Below the pieces are notes generated by a model. The model made no database searches and was not told where the DNA came from. It was given only the letters and a program-made list of their open reading frames with translations. A stretch of 64,000 nt of DNA from NCBI RefSeq assembly GCF_035989285.1, contig NZ_CP108513.1, forward strand, positions 2,418,001 to 2,482,000, read 5' to 3'. Made by a program: the position numbers and the translations under genes. This DNA is from Streptomyces sp. NBC_01235. GTDB lineage: Bacteria; Actinomycetota; Actinomycetes; Streptomycetales; Streptomycetaceae. Below are positions 18,844 to 28,957 of this stretch, one piece after another; the stretch's first letter is position 1, and each line of letters opens with the position of its first letter.

Positions 18844-20364
18844 ATGACGGACAACGCAGAGAAGTACGTCGCCGCAATCGACCAGGGCACCACCTCCAGC
18901 CGCTGCATCATCTTCGACCGTGACGGCGCGATCGTCGCCGTCGACCAGCGTGAACACCGCCAGATCTTCCCCAAACCCGGCTGGGTGGAGCACGACGCCA
19001 CCGAGATCTGGTCCAAGGTGCAGGCGGTGGTCGCCGGGGCGATGGCCAAGGCCGGGCTGCGCGCCGACCAGATCAGCGCCCTGGGCATCACCAACCAGCG
19101 CGAGACGACCGTGCTGTGGGACCGGGCCACGGGCAAGCCGGTGCACAACGCGATCGTGTGGCAGGACACACGCACAGCGGCGCTCTGCAGCCAACTGGGC
19201 GGATCCGACGGGCAGGACCGTTTCCGCGAGCAGACCGGGCTGCCGTTGGCCAGCTACTTCTCGGGGCCCAAAGCGGCCTGGCTGCTGGACAACGTGCCGG
19301 GTCTGCGGGCGCGCGCCGAGCGCGGCGAGATCGCCTTCGGCACCATCGATTCCTGGCTCATCTGGAACCTCACCGGCGGCGCCGACGGCGGCCGGCACGT
19401 CACCGACGTCACCAACGCCGGGCGCACCATGCTGATGAACCTGGAGACCCTCCAGTGGGACGCCTCCATCCTCGCCGCGATGGACGTGCCCGAAGCCGTC
19501 CTGCCGGAGATCAGGTCCTCCGCCGAGGTGTACGGCACGGCAGTCGGCCAACTCGACGGCGTGCCGGTCGCTTCGGCGCTGGGCGACCAGCAGGCGGCGG
19601 TGTTCGGCCAGGCCTGCTACGAGGTGGGCACGGCGAAGAACACGTACGGGACGGGGAGTTTCCTGCTGCTCAACACCGGCAACCGGCCGGTGCCGTCGAA
19701 GAGCGGGCTGTTGACGACGATGGGCTACAAGATCGGCGGCGAGGCGCCTGTCTACTGCCTGGAGGGTTCGATCGCCATAACGGGTGCGCTCGTGCAGTGG
19801 TTCCGGGACCAGCTCGGCATCATCCGTACGGCTGACGAGATCGAGAGCCTGGCAGCGAGCGTCGACGACAACGGCGGCTCGTACATCGTGCCCGCGTTCT
19901 CGGGGCTGTTCGCGCCTTACTGGCGCTCCGACGCACGAGGTGTCGTCACCGGACTCACCCGCTACGTCACGAAGGCCCACCTCGCGCGGGCGGTGCTCGA
20001 GGCTACGAGCTGGCAGACGCGCGAGGTCGTGGACGCCATGTTCCAGGACTCCGGGGTGCAGATCACGACCCTGAAGGTGGACGGGGGAATGACCAAGAAC
20101 AACCTGCTGATGCAGCATCAGGCGGACGTGCTCGGCGTGCCCGTGATCAGGCCGCGGGTCTCCGAGACGACCTGCCTGGGCGCGGCGTACGCGGCGGGGC
20201 TGGCCACGGGCGTGTGGAACGACCTCGACGAGCTCAAGGCGCACTGGCAGAAGGACGCCGAGTGGACCCCGGCGATGGAGGCGGCGGTGCGTGACCGCGA
20301 GTACCACAACTGGCGCAAGGCCGTGGAGAAGAGCCTCGGCTGGCTGGAGGACGGCGAAGGCTAG
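18844..20364 (+). CDS. glpK: Glycerol kinase
   Basis: 506-residue FGGY-family kinase that phosphorylates glycerol to sn-glycerol-3-phosphate with [17 protein letters not shown] (phosphate 1 loop), [39 protein letters not shown] and the C-terminal [14 protein letters not shown] are all intact. Kinase activity traps glycerol entering through GlpF. The glpF-glpK order is standard in actinobacteria. It is followed by a strong inverted repeat, so the transcript probably ends here and glpD must lie elsewhere. Confidence 0.96.
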   Translation: MTDNAEKYVAAIDQGTTSSRCIIFDRDGAIVAVDQREHRQIFPKPGWVEHDATEIWSKVQAVVAGAMAKAGLRADQISALGITNQRETTVLWDRATGKPVHNAIVWQDTRTAALCSQLGGSDGQDRFREQTGLPLASYFSGPKAAWLLDNVPGLRARAERGEIAFGTIDSWLIWNLTGGADGGRHVTDVTNAGRTMLMNLETLQWDASILAAMDVPEAVLPEIRSSAEVYGTAVGQLDGVPVASALGDQQAAVFGQACYEVGTAKNTYGTGSFLLLNTGNRPVPSKSGLLTTMGYKIGGEAPVYCLEGSIAITGALVQWFRDQLGIIRTADEIESLAASVDDNGGSYIVPAFSGLFAPYWRSDARGVVTGLTRYVTKAHLARAVLEATSWQTREVVDAMFQDSGVQITTLKVDGGMTKNNLLMQHQADVLGVPVIRPRVSETTCLGAAYAAGLATGVWNDLDELKAHWQKDAEWTPAMEAAVRDREYHNWRKAVEKSLGWLEDGEG

Positions 20365-20365
20365 T

Positions 20366-20426
20366 ACGCGCGTGTTCTTCCGATCCACGACACGCGCGCG
20401 TGCCTCCGTCGTGCCACACGCGCGTG
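20366..20426. repeat. Cluster of three ACGCGCGT palindromes downstream of glpK
   Basis: ACGCGCGT occurs at 20366-20373, CACGCGCGCGTG at 20391-20402 and CACGCGCGTG at 20417-20426, all within 61 bp between glpK and cvnD. The same 10-12-bp palindrome recurs many times elsewhere in the window. This is the only dense intergenic cluster seen. Confidence 0.7.
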
Positions 20427-20454
20427 CGGCTCCGCGGCCGCACGCCCTCTGAGT

Positions 20455-20492
20455 CACGGCCCGTACCCCGGTCGGCGGGGGTACGGGCCGTG
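20455..20492. terminator. Bidirectional hairpin terminator between glpK and cvnD
   Basis: CACGGCCCGTACCCC (20455-20469) pairs perfectly with GGGGTACGGGCCGTG (20478-20492) around an 8-base loop. It lies 90 bp after the glpK stop and 25 bp after the end of cvnD on the opposite strand, so it can serve both convergent transcripts. Confidence 0.9.
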
Positions 20493-20516
20493 CCGGCCTT
20501 CGGCCGTGCGAACGCC

Positions 20517-21122
20517 TCAGGTGGTGACGGCCTGGCGGCGTTCGGCCCCGTAGTCCATCGCGTGCTGGACCACGCCGACCAGAACGTCCCGGACCGACCT
20601 GCGGTCGCGGGCGTCGCACAGCACCACCGGTACGCCGTCATCGAGGTCGAGGGCCCGGCGCACGTCCTCCTCCGGGTAACGGGCGGCATCCTCGAAACAG
20701 TTGACGGCGATGAGGAAGGGTATGGAGCGCCGTTCGAAGTAGTCGACGGCGGCGAAGCAGTCCTCCAGGCGGCGTGTGTCGGCGAGCACGACCGCGCCGA
20801 GCGCGCCCTCGGAGAGCTCGTCCCACATGAACCAGAAGCGCTCCTGGCCCGGCGTCCCGAACAGGTACAGCACGAGGTCCTCGCGCAGGGTGATGCGCCC
20901 GAAGTCCATGGCGACGGTGGTGGTGTGCTTGCCCTCGACGCCGGTGGTGTCGTCGACCGGACGGCCGGCCTCGGTGAGGTACTCCTCGGTGCGCAACGGC
21001 TTGATCTCGCTGACGGCGCCGACCAGAGTGGTCTTGCCCACGCCGAAGCCGCCGGCCACCAGGATCTTGAGCGTGACGGGCTCGACCGGGGACTTGCCGC
21101 GCTCAGAACGCCCGAAGATCAT
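20517..21122 (-). CDS. Conservon GTP-binding protein (CvnD)
   Basis: 201-residue small GTPase of the actinobacterial conservon (MglA/Rab-like) type. GGFGVGKTT (G1, about 26-34), LYLFGTPGQERF (G3) and AVNCFEDA (degenerate G4, Asn-Cys instead of NKxD) are visible. In other conservons CvnD is regulated by CvnA-C in a membrane-associated heterocomplex resembling eukaryotic G-protein signalling. Here it is separated from cvnC by a 3.6-kb oxoprolinase gene but starts only 3 bp after that gene stops, so it still appears cotranscribed. Confidence 0.93.
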   Translation of the reverse strand: MIFGRSERGKSPVEPVTLKILVAGGFGVGKTTLVGAVSEIKPLRTEEYLTEAGRPVDDTTGVEGKHTTTVAMDFGRITLREDLVLYLFGTPGQERFWFMWDELSEGALGAVVLADTRRLEDCFAAVDYFERRSIPFLIAVNCFEDAARYPEEDVRRALDLDDGVPVVLCDARDRRSVRDVLVGVVQHAMDYGAERRQAVTT

Positions 21123-21125
21123 CGA

Positions 21126-24100
21126 TCACTTCTCCTGCTTGATGGCTTGACTGGGGGTGTTGGGCGGGGAGCCGTAGCCTCCGCCGCCGGGGGTCTCGAT
21201 GACGAGTGCGTCGCCAGGGCCGACATCCACGGAGTCGCTGCCGCCGAGCAGGACCACGGTGCCGTCCGCCCGTTCCACCCTGTTGGCGCCCAGCGCGCCC
21301 GGGGCGCCGCCCGCGAGGCCGTACGGGGGGACCCGGCGGTGCTGGGACAGGGTGGAGACGGTCATGGGCTCGTGGAACCGGATGCGGCGGATCGCGCCGT
21401 CCCCACCGCGCCACCGTCCTGCGCCTCCGCTGCCGGGCCGGACCGCGAACTCCTCGAGCTGGACCGGCAGCCGCCACTCGAGGACCTCGGGGTCGGTCAA
21501 CCGGGAGTTGGTCATGTGGGTCTGGACGACGCTCGCGCCGGGGAAGCCGTCACCTGCGCCGGATCCGGAGGCGACGGTTTCGTAGTACTGGTGGCGTTCG
21601 TTGCCGAAAGTGACGTTGTTCATGGTGCCGGAGCCCTCGGCCTGGACACCGAGGGCCGCGTAGAGGGCGCCGGTGATCGCCTGGGACGTCTCGACGTTGC
21701 CGGCCACGACGGCCGCGGGCGGTTCGGGGGAGAGCAGGGAGCCGGGCGGCACGACGATCCTCAGGGGGCGCAGGCAGCCGTCGTTGAGCGGGATGTCGTC
21801 GGCGACCAGGGTCCGGAAGACGTACAGGACGGCCGCGTTGACGACGGAATAAGGTGCGTTGAAGTTGGTCGGCAGCTGCGGTGAGGTGCCGGTGAAGTCG
21901 ACGGTCGCGGAGCGGTTCTCGCGATCCACGCGCACGCGTACCCGGATGACGGCGCCGGAGTCGGTCTCGTAGGCGTACTCGCCGTCGTCCAGGGCGTCGA
22001 TGACTCGGCGCACGGCTTCCTCCGCGTTGTCCTGGACGTGCCTCATGTAGGCCTGTACGACGTCGAGCCCGAAGTCCTCGATCATGCGGGCCACTTCGTC
22101 GACGCCTTTGCGGTTGGCGGCGATCTGGGCGCGGAGGTCGGCGAGGTTGGTCCGCGGATTGCGTGAGGGGTACGTCGCCTCGGTGAGGAGGCGGAGGGTC
22201 TCCTCTTCGCGGAAGCGGCCGTTCTCGGCCAGCAGCCAGTTGTCGAAGAGGACTCCCTCCTCCTCGATGGTGCGGCTGTTCGCGGGCATGGACCCCGGAG
22301 CGATGCCGCCGATCTCGGCGTGGTGGCCGCGCGACGCGACGTAGAAGAGGAGCTTGCACTCACTCTCCGTGACTTCGGTGTGCTCGGCCCCATCGGTGCC
22401 GAAGACGGGGGTGATCACGGTGACGTCGGGCAGGTGCGTGCCGCCGTGGTATGGGTCGTTGACCGCGTACGTGTCGCCGGGGCGCATCGAGGAGCCGCGG
22501 CGGCGGATGACCTCCTTGACGCTCGTACCCATCGATCCCAGGTGGACGGGGATGTGCGGGGCGTTGGCCACCAGGTTTCCGTCGGGGTCGAACAGGGCGC
22601 AGGAGAAGTCGAGGCGCTCCTTGATGTTGACGGACTGGGCTGTGGACTCCAGGCGGGCGCCCATCTGTTCGGCGATGGACATGAAGAGGTTGTTGAAGAC
22701 CTCAAGGAGGACCGGGTCGACTTTCGTGTCGAGATCGGAACTCTGCGTAATCGTGGCGCGTTCCATGACCAGATGCCCGTCGTGGCTCGTCGTGGCCTCC
22801 CAGCCTTCGTCGACCACGGTGGTGGCACTGGCCTCGGTGATGATCGCTGGGCCGGTGACGGTCTCGCCGGGAGGGAGGTCCTCGCGGCGGTGAAGGGGTA
22901 CGTCGCGCCAGGCGCCGCCGGTGTGGAGGCGGACGGTCCGGGGTGCGGCGGTGCGGCCTTCGTACGGGGCGAGGGCGGACAGATCGGGGGGTTCGGTGAT
23001 GCCAGTGGCTTCCACGGAGAGTGCTTCGACGACGATCGGGCGGTCGAGCGTGAAGGAGTACGTCGCGCGATGACGTTCTTCGAAAGCCCGCCTCATCACG
23101 GCGGGTTCGGTGAGCTCTACGGTGAGGGCTGTGTCGGTGCCGTCGTAGCGAAGCTGCGCGCGGCGGGTGACGTGGACGCGGTCGTCGGGGACGTCCTCGG
23201 CGCGCAGTTCGGCGCGAGCCGCCGTCTCCAGATCGTCGGCGGTCTTGAGGATGCCGGGCAGCGCGGCGGCCTCCAGCGGTGCCTCCACGGACTGTTCGCG
23301 CATGGCGGTCGTGTCGGCGAGCCCGATGCCGAGGGCGGACAGCACGCCCGCCATGGGCGGGACGAGCACGGTACGGATGCCGAGCGAGTCGGCGACCATG
23401 CACGCGTGCTGACCGCCCGCACCACCGAAGGTGGTGAGGGCGTAGCGGGTGACGTCGTGGCCCTTCTGGACGGAGATCCGCTTCACCGCGCCCGCGATGT
23501 TGGCGACGGCGATCTGGAGGAAGCCCTCCGCGACCTGCTCCGGCGTGCGGTCGTCGCCGGTCTGCTGGTGGATCTCGCCTGCCAGGGTGATGAAGCGGTC
23601 CCGTACGAGGGCGTCGTCGAGGGGCTGGTCGCCGTCGGGCCCGAACACCTCGGGGAAGTGGGCGGGTTGGATGCGGCCGAGCATCACGTTGGCGTCGGTG
23701 ACGGCGAGCGGGCCGCCGCCGCGGTAGCAGGCCGGCCCAGGGGCCGCGCCGGCCGAGTCCGGTCCCACACGGTAGCGGGAGCCGTCGAAACGCAGGACGG
23801 ATCCGCCGCCCGCGGCCACGGTGTGGATGTCCAGCATCGGGGCCCGCAGCCGCACGCCGGCGATCTGTGTGGTGAAGACGCGTTCGTACTCGCCCGCGAA
23901 GTGGGAGACGTCGGTGGAGGTCCCACCCATGTCGAAGCCGATGACGCGGTCGAAGCCCGCGAGCTGGGACATCCGGGCCATGCCGACGATGCCGCCCGCG
24001 GGCCCGGACAGGATGGCGTCCTTGCCGCGGAACTGGCTCGCCTCCGCAAGCCCTCCGTTGGACTGCATGAACATCAGTCGCACCCCGCGCAGTTCGTCGG

Positions 24101-24758
24101 CGACGTGCCGGACGTAGCGGCGCAGCACGGGCGAGAGGTAGGCGTCGACGACGGCGGTGTCCCCGCGCGGGACGAGTTTCATGAGGGGGCTGACCTCACT
24201 GGACAGCGAGATCTGCGGAAAGCCCGTGCGGGCGGCCAGCTGCCCGACGGCCTGTTCGTGGGCGGGGTGGAGGTAGCTGTGCATGCAGACGACGGCGACG
24301 GCCCTGATCCCGTCGTCGTACGCCTCCCGCAAGGGACCGGCGAGGGCGTCCAGGTCGGGGGCGCGCAGGACGCTGCCGTCGGCGGAGATGCGCTCGTCGA
24401 CCTCCAGGATCCGCTCGTACAGCAGCTCCGGGAGTTCGATGCGGCGGGCGAAGATCCGGGGGCGGTTCTGGTAGGCGATGCGCAGCGCGTCACGGAAGCC
24501 GCGGGTGATGACGAGCAGCGTGCGCTCGCCCTTGCGTTCGAGAAGGGCGTTGGTCGCGACCGTCGTGCCCATGCGGACGGCCTCGACGGGCTCATGCGCG
24601 CCCCCCAGGAGGGCACGGATGCCGGCGACCGCCGCGTCGGCGTACCGCGCCGGGTTCTCCGACAGCAGTTTGTGCGTCAGCAGCCGTCCGTCCGGGCGGC
24701 GCGCGACGATGTCGGTGAAGGTGCCGCCCCGGTCCACCCAGAACTGCCAGCCGGTCAC
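21126..24758 (-). CDS. 5-oxoprolinase/hydantoinase, fused HyuA-HyuB type
   Basis: 1210 residues. The N-terminal HyuA half (about 1-690) carries [47 protein letters not shown] and [18 protein letters not shown], the actin-like ATPase motifs. The C-terminal HyuB half begins near [20 protein letters not shown] and contains [14 protein letters not shown] and [21 protein letters not shown] single-chain fusion of this size is typical of ATP-dependent 5-oxoprolinases, but hydantoinase or carboxylase-like substrates are possible. The GTG at 24758 has GAGGTGAGG upstream. It lies 24 bp after cvnC and 3 bp before cvnD, inside the conservon operon. Confidence 0.88.
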   Translation of the reverse strand: MTGWQFWVDRGGTFTDIVARRPDGRLLTHKLLSENPARYADAAVAGIRALLGGAHEPVEAVRMGTTVATNALLERKGERTLLVITRGFRDALRIAYQNRPRIFARRIELPELLYERILEVDERISADGSVLRAPDLDALAGPLREAYDDGIRAVAVVCMHSYLHPAHEQAVGQLAARTGFPQISLSSEVSPLMKLVPRGDTAVVDAYLSPVLRRYVRHVADELRGVRLMFMQSNGGLAEASQFRGKDAILSGPAGGIVGMARMSQLAGFDRVIGFDMGGTSTDVSHFAGEYERVFTTQIAGVRLRAPMLDIHTVAAGGGSVLRFDGSRYRVGPDSAGAAPGPACYRGGGPLAVTDANVMLGRIQPAHFPEVFGPDGDQPLDDALVRDRFITLAGEIHQQTGDDRTPEQVAEGFLQIAVANIAGAVKRISVQKGHDVTRYALTTFGGAGGQHACMVADSLGIRTVLVPPMAGVLSALGIGLADTTAMREQSVEAPLEAAALPGILKTADDLETAARAELRAEDVPDDRVHVTRRAQLRYDGTDTALTVELTEPAVMRRAFEERHRATYSFTLDRPIVVEALSVEATGITEPPDLSALAPYEGRTAAPRTVRLHTGGAWRDVPLHRREDLPPGETVTGPAIITEASATTVVDEGWEATTSHDGHLVMERATITQSSDLDTKVDPVLLEVFNNLFMSIAEQMGARLESTAQSVNIKERLDFSCALFDPDGNLVANAPHIPVHLGSMGTSVKEVIRRRGSSMRPGDTYAVNDPYHGGTHLPDVTVITPVFGTDGAEHTEVTESECKLLFYVASRGHHAEIGGIAPGSMPANSRTIEEEGVLFDNWLLAENGRFREEETLRLLTEATYPSRNPRTNLADLRAQIAANRKGVDEVARMIEDFGLDVVQAYMRHVQDNAEEAVRRVIDALDDGEYAYETDSGAVIRVRVRVDRENRSATVDFTGTSPQLPTNFNAPYSVVNAAVLYVFRTLVADDIPLNDGCLRPLRIVVPPGSLLSPEPPAAVVAGNVETSQAITGALYAALGVQAEGSGTMNNVTFGNERHQYYETVASGSGAGDGFPGASVVQTHMTNSRLTDPEVLEWRLPVQLEEFAVRPGSGGAGRWRGGDGAIRRIRFHEPMTVSTLSQHRRVPPYGLAGGAPGALGANRVERADGTVVLLGGSDSVDVGPGDALVIETPGGGGYGSPPNTPSQAIKQEK

Positions 24759-24782
24759 GTCCTCACCTCGCTTTCGCGCTGC

Positions 24783-25178
24783 TCACAGCGCTCGGAGGCC
24801 GTTGATCACGTCGCGCAGAATACTCTCGTCCGGCAGTTCGGCAGGGGGTACTGGCCGGTTCACATGGACGAATGCCGCGTCCACGAGGTCTCCGACGAGG
24901 ACGCGTACCACTCCGATGGGCAGGTTGAGTCCGGCCGCGAGTTCGGCGACCGACTGCGGCGCGTCCTGGCACAGCTCCACGATGCCCACATGCTCCGGGG
25001 ACAGCGCGGGGTCCTCTTCCGCCTCGTCGGCGTGGGGTTCGGCGACGACCACCGCGATCAGATCGAGGCGGTGCTGGACCGCACTGGTGGTACGGCCGCG
25101 CGTCATGGCGTACGGACGGACGACCGGTCCGGCCTCGTCGTCGAACCAGTGACTTCTTCCCTGACCGTCTGTGCTCAT
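24783..25178 (-). CDS. Conservon DUF742 protein (CvnC)
   Basis: 131 residues with the DUF742 winged-helix pattern: GPVVRPYAMTRGRT near the N-terminus, then IVELCQDAPQSVAELAAGL and GVVRVLVGDLVDA (about 75-105). These are conserved in CvnC proteins, which couple the sensor CvnA and the Roadblock protein CvnB to the GTPase CvnD. It starts 9 bp after the cvnB stop. Confidence 0.92.
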   Translation of the reverse strand: MSTDGQGRSHWFDDEAGPVVRPYAMTRGRTTSAVQHRLDLIAVVVAEPHADEAEEDPALSPEHVGIVELCQDAPQSVAELAAGLNLPIGVVRVLVGDLVDAAFVHVNRPVPPAELPDESILRDVINGLRAL

Positions 25179-25187
25179 ACCATCCCA

Positions 25188-25619
25188 CTACCCGCCCGCG
25201 GGCAGATCGGTGCGCGGGGTGGTGCCCAGATGTACGCCGACCCGCTTGACCAGCAGCGTCATCTCGTACGCCACCTGCCCTACGTCCGAGTCTGCGTCCG
25301 AGAGGACGGCGAGGCAGCTGCCGTCACCGGCGGCCGTGACGAACAGAAAGGCGTCGTCGAGTTCGACGACGGTCTGGCGGACGCTGCCGGCCTCGAAGTG
25401 CCGGCCGACGCCCTTGGCGAGGCTGTGGAATCCGGAGGCGACGGCGGCCAGGTGCTCGCCGTCCTCCCGGGACAGGTCCTTGGACACCCCCGTCGGCAGG
25501 CCGTCGCCGGAGAGGACGACGGCCTTGCGGATGCTGGCGACACGGTCGACGAGTTCGTCGAGGAGCCAGTTCAGCTCGCCGTTGGTGGTGCTGTGGCCGG
25601 TCGCCTTCGGTGCGGTCAT
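25188..25619 (-). CDS. Conservon Roadblock/LC7 protein (CvnB)
   Basis: 143-residue Roadblock/LC7-domain protein, with LNWLLDELVDRVASIRKAVV and the central ASGFHSLAKGVGRHF and VELDDAFLFVTAAGDGSCL segments. Roadblock proteins act as GTPase partners or GAPs, and CvnB binds CvnD in studied conservons. Its ATG overlaps the cvnA stop by four bases (25616-25619), so translation is coupled. Confidence 0.93.
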   Translation of the reverse strand: MTAPKATGHSTTNGELNWLLDELVDRVASIRKAVVLSGDGLPTGVSKDLSREDGEHLAAVASGFHSLAKGVGRHFEAGSVRQTVVELDDAFLFVTAAGDGSCLAVLSDADSDVGQVAYEMTLLVKRVGVHLGTTPRTDLPAGG

Positions 25620-28537
25620 CGACCGTCCCCCTTTGTCGTTCGTGGTGCTGTGCCGCTGTGGGCGTCGTCGCCCGCGGCGTTCTCTACGCGACCGCGCTGC
25701 CAGCCGCGCTGGAGCGAGGCCATGCGGCTGCGTACCTCGTCGGCGTCCCGGTCCGCGGGGTCGGCACGGTTCTCGGTGCGCGGATCCGGTCCTTGCCGCA
25801 GTTGCGGGGCCAGGTTCGCCTGCCGTACACGTCGCGGCAGCGCTCCTGTGCCGGAGCCGGTGTCATGAGGCGCGGTTCCCTGGTTCCGGGCACTGCTCCC
25901 CCTGTCACCGCCCTGTGCGCTCCCGACCGTCCGGGCGGACGCGGTGTCGGCGCCCACGACCGTGTCGTCGGGGCCGCCGGGCAGGGCGGGAGTCTGCCGG
26001 GTGCGCTGCGGAAGGACTGGGGGCTGCGACGGTTCCTCGGCACCGCGGCCGGAACGCTCCGGCAGTGCGGGCCGCTCCGTCGCGCCGCTGTTGTGGGGGA
26101 TCTGTGCCGTCATACCGCGACGACGGGACGGCAGGGGCGCCGGGCCTTCGTTCTCCATGCGGCGGGGGCCGGGCCTGGCCGGGGGCTCGGCGTCCGTCTC
26201 CGCGCGCCGGGGACGCTGTTCCGTGACCGGGCGACCGTGCGAGCTGACCAGCTTGGGCGTGCGGCGACCGGGCAGCAGCGGTACGGGCGCGGCCGGGTCG
26301 TCAGTGAGCGGTCCCTCTGGGCCGCCGAGGCCGTCGGACAGCCTGTGGTGCTGGTCGCCGGTGGTGGCGGCCGACTCGCCGTCGGTACGGGTGAGGGAGC
26401 GGCGGGGGCGGAACAGACCGCCGTGCTCGTCGTCCTCCTCATCGAGAGCGGCCGGGAAACCACCGAGGGCGTCCAGGTCGACGGGGGCCTCCAGCTCGAC
26501 CGGACCGTCGAGCATCGAGGCCGGTACTCCGGGAAGCTGCACCGAGGCCGCGGAGAGCGCGGACCTGCGGGTCTCGCCGGACTCTGCCTCCTTCGGGGGC
26601 CGGGGGCGGTCGAGCCGGAAGCCGATGCCGTTGGTGTCGGGTACGTCGTCCGTCAGGAGCGCGTCGGGGATGAAGACGATGGCGGTCGTCCCCCCGTACG
26701 GCGAGGGCTGCAGGGAGACGCGGACGTTCTGCCGCTGGGCAAGCCGGCTGACCACGAACAGCCCGAGGCGGTCGGTGTCGGACAGTTCGAATTCCGGTGT
26801 CTCGGCGAGCCGGAGGTTGGCCTCCAGCAGTGCCTCGGGGGCCATGCCCAGGCCACGGTCGTGGATCTCGAGAGTGAAGCCGTTGGCGACCCGGTCGCCG
26901 AACACCTGGACGGCGGTGTGCGGCGGGGAGAACACGGTGGCGTTCTCAAGGAGTTCGGCCACCAGATGGGTGAGGTCGGCGACGGCCGGGCCGGTGGCGG
27001 CGAGGCGCGGCAGGCGGCGGACCTCGATGCGTTCGTAGTCCTCGACCTCGGCGACCGCGGCGCGCACGATGTCCATGAGCTGGACGGGCTTGCGCCACTG
27101 GCGGGAAGGGGCCGCGCCAGAGAGGATCACGAGGCCCTCGGCGTGCCGACGCATGCGGGTCGTGAGGTGGTCGAGGCGGAAGAGGTCGGCGAGTTCCTCC
27201 GTGTCCTCGGTGCGGCGCTCCATGGTGTCGAGCAGGGTGAGCTGCTTGTGCAGCAGGACCTGGCTGCGGCGGGCGAGGTTGACGAAGACCTCGGAAACGC
27301 CGGAGCGCAGTTCGGCCTGTTTGACGGCGGCCTCGACGGCGGCGCGCTGGAGGGTGTTGAGGGCCTGGCCGACCTCGCCCATCTCGTTCCTGTCGTACTC
27401 CAGCCGCGGCACTTCGGTCTCCACGTCGACCTGTTCGCCCGCGGAGAGGCGGCGCATCACACTGGGCAGTCGCACGCCGGACGCCTCGTGGGCCTCCAGC
27501 CGGAGTTGACGCAGGTCGCGGATGAGGCCACGGCCGATGCGCACGGACAGGACAAGGGAGACGAGCAGGGCGATCAGCCCGAAGACACCGGCGACGACCG
27601 CCTTGACGATGACTTCGATCGCCACCGGACCGACACGGTCCTGATAGCGGTCGTTGGCCTGCTCGTCCAGGGTGCCCAGCTCATCGAGGACGCTTCCGGC
27701 CGCGGTGTCCCAGTTCCGGGCACTGACACCCCGGGGGAGGTCACCGGGCGTAGTGGCGACGACAGCCTGTTCGACCGTCCGCAGCGGGGCGGTGGTGGCG
27801 TTCTTCCAGAAGCTCTCGTAGCGTTCGCGCTCCGCGGTGGGCAGTTGGGCGAGGCTGATGTCGTAGACCACTCCCCGCTGGGCCTCGAGGTCGGAGACGT
27901 CACGGATCTCCTCGCGGCTCAGCTTGCCCACGACCAGGGCGGAGCCGAGCAGCGCGTCCTCCCGGGAAAGCAGTTCACGAGCGCGGGCGACGCCGACGAG
28001 GGCCCGGTACTGCTTGTCCATGTCCACGCTGTCGACCACGTCCATCTTGGCCAGCAGGGCGTAACAGGGGTCGATCAGCTGGGTGTAGAGGTCGAGGGCC
28101 TGGGCTCGGGTGACGGTGCCCTCCTCGACGCTTCGGCGCAGGGAGTCGACGCCGTCGAAGGCGTCGAGCACCGCGGTCAGACCCTCGCCGTCGTCCTGGT
28201 CGAGGACGTCGCGTACATCGGGGTCCTGGGCGTTGCCGCGGATCTCGGTGAGTGCCTTGTCCGTGGCGGTCCGGGTGCGGCGCAACGCGGCCAGCGCGTC
28301 GGAGGCACGGGGGTCGGCGAGGTAGACGAGGGTCTGACGGCGTTCCTGCTGGACGACGCGGACGGTGTCCTCGACGGGGTAGCCGACCTTCTCGACGAGG
28401 GACGACATGGTGAACAGGCGGCTCGCCTCGCGTCCCGTGATCACCGTGGCGAAGCCCCAGATGGCAGTCAGGGACACCAGCGGCACGAGGAGCAGCGCCA
28501 CGATCTTCCGGCGGATCGACTTCCCGCGAAAGCGCAT
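25616..28537 (-). CDS. Conservon sensor histidine kinase-like protein (CvnA)
   Basis: 973-residue membrane sensor. Helix 1 (about 10-32) follows KSIRRKI. An extracytoplasmic nitrate/nitrite-sensing-type domain spans about 33-310, helix 2 is near 315-340 (VIVKAVVAGVFGLIALLVSL), then come HAMP and a helical segment with LDHLTTRMRRHAEG. A HATPase_c domain (N box LLENATVFSPP, then HDRGLGM) spans about 500-640. The last 330 residues are Pro/Arg-rich and disordered. The ATG at 28537 has GGGGGAGG upstream and matches cvnA N-termini; the frame to 28777 is not family-like. Confidence 0.92.
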   Translation of the reverse strand: MRFRGKSIRRKIVALLLVPLVSLTAIWGFATVITGREASRLFTMSSLVEKVGYPVEDTVRVVQQERRQTLVYLADPRASDALAALRRTRTATDKALTEIRGNAQDPDVRDVLDQDDGEGLTAVLDAFDGVDSLRRSVEEGTVTRAQALDLYTQLIDPCYALLAKMDVVDSVDMDKQYRALVGVARARELLSREDALLGSALVVGKLSREEIRDVSDLEAQRGVVYDISLAQLPTAERERYESFWKNATTAPLRTVEQAVVATTPGDLPRGVSARNWDTAAGSVLDELGTLDEQANDRYQDRVGPVAIEVIVKAVVAGVFGLIALLVSLVLSVRIGRGLIRDLRQLRLEAHEASGVRLPSVMRRLSAGEQVDVETEVPRLEYDRNEMGEVGQALNTLQRAAVEAAVKQAELRSGVSEVFVNLARRSQVLLHKQLTLLDTMERRTEDTEELADLFRLDHLTTRMRRHAEGLVILSGAAPSRQWRKPVQLMDIVRAAVAEVEDYERIEVRRLPRLAATGPAVADLTHLVAELLENATVFSPPHTAVQVFGDRVANGFTLEIHDRGLGMAPEALLEANLRLAETPEFELSDTDRLGLFVVSRLAQRQNVRVSLQPSPYGGTTAIVFIPDALLTDDVPDTNGIGFRLDRPRPPKEAESGETRRSALSAASVQLPGVPASMLDGPVELEAPVDLDALGGFPAALDEEDDEHGGLFRPRRSLTRTDGESAATTGDQHHRLSDGLGGPEGPLTDDPAAPVPLLPGRRTPKLVSSHGRPVTEQRPRRAETDAEPPARPGPRRMENEGPAPLPSRRRGMTAQIPHNSGATERPALPERSGRGAEEPSQPPVLPQRTRQTPALPGGPDDTVVGADTASARTVGSAQGGDRGSSARNQGTAPHDTGSGTGALPRRVRQANLAPQLRQGPDPRTENRADPADRDADEVRSRMASLQRGWQRGRVENAAGDDAHSGTAPRTTKGDGR

Positions 28538-28957
28538 GGCCTCCCCCAGCTCGAACCCCCACCGGCGGGGGGTACGCATGTGCGTCAACAAACGCCGCGA
28601 GCCTACTACCGACGCACAGTTAACTCGAAGAGAGATCCGGAAGCTGAACTTCCGTACCGAGGGCGAGACATGGTGGGTTGTCCGGTCATTGTGGGAGATT
28701 GCCTCCCCCAACCCGGTGCGCGGACCCAGGCTGGATCCGATCGGCTCGACAAACGAGTTGGCCAGAATTTTTCGCAACTTGGGAATCTTCGTGGCAGGTC
28801 GTTCGTCCTACTCACTGGGAATTGGGGGCGGAATCGGCCACACGAGCCGTATGCCGCACCTGGGCGGCGTAATTCAGCGCAAGCCGGGCAGCCACTGGGG
28901 AGCCGGGTCTTCGATCCGGAGGCGAGCGGTCTGCTGGCGGTGGGGAGTGACACGGTG
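28538..28957. promoter_or_regulatory. Divergent intergenic region with a 17-bp inverted repeat
   Basis: 420 bp without a gene, holding the cvn operon promoter (minus) and that of the downstream membrane protein gene (plus). The middle (28600-28800) is clearly less GC-rich, as expected of promoters. CGGAAG-CTGAA-CTTCCG (28639-28655) is a perfect 6-bp inverted repeat 102 bp upstream of cvnA and may be an operator. Confidence 0.45.

Noticed and set aside
22320..25868. 1182-residue plus-strand open frame across the oxoprolinase and conservon genes
   Set aside because: It spans three minus-strand genes with recognisable families and has no motifs of its own; it is an antisense artefact.
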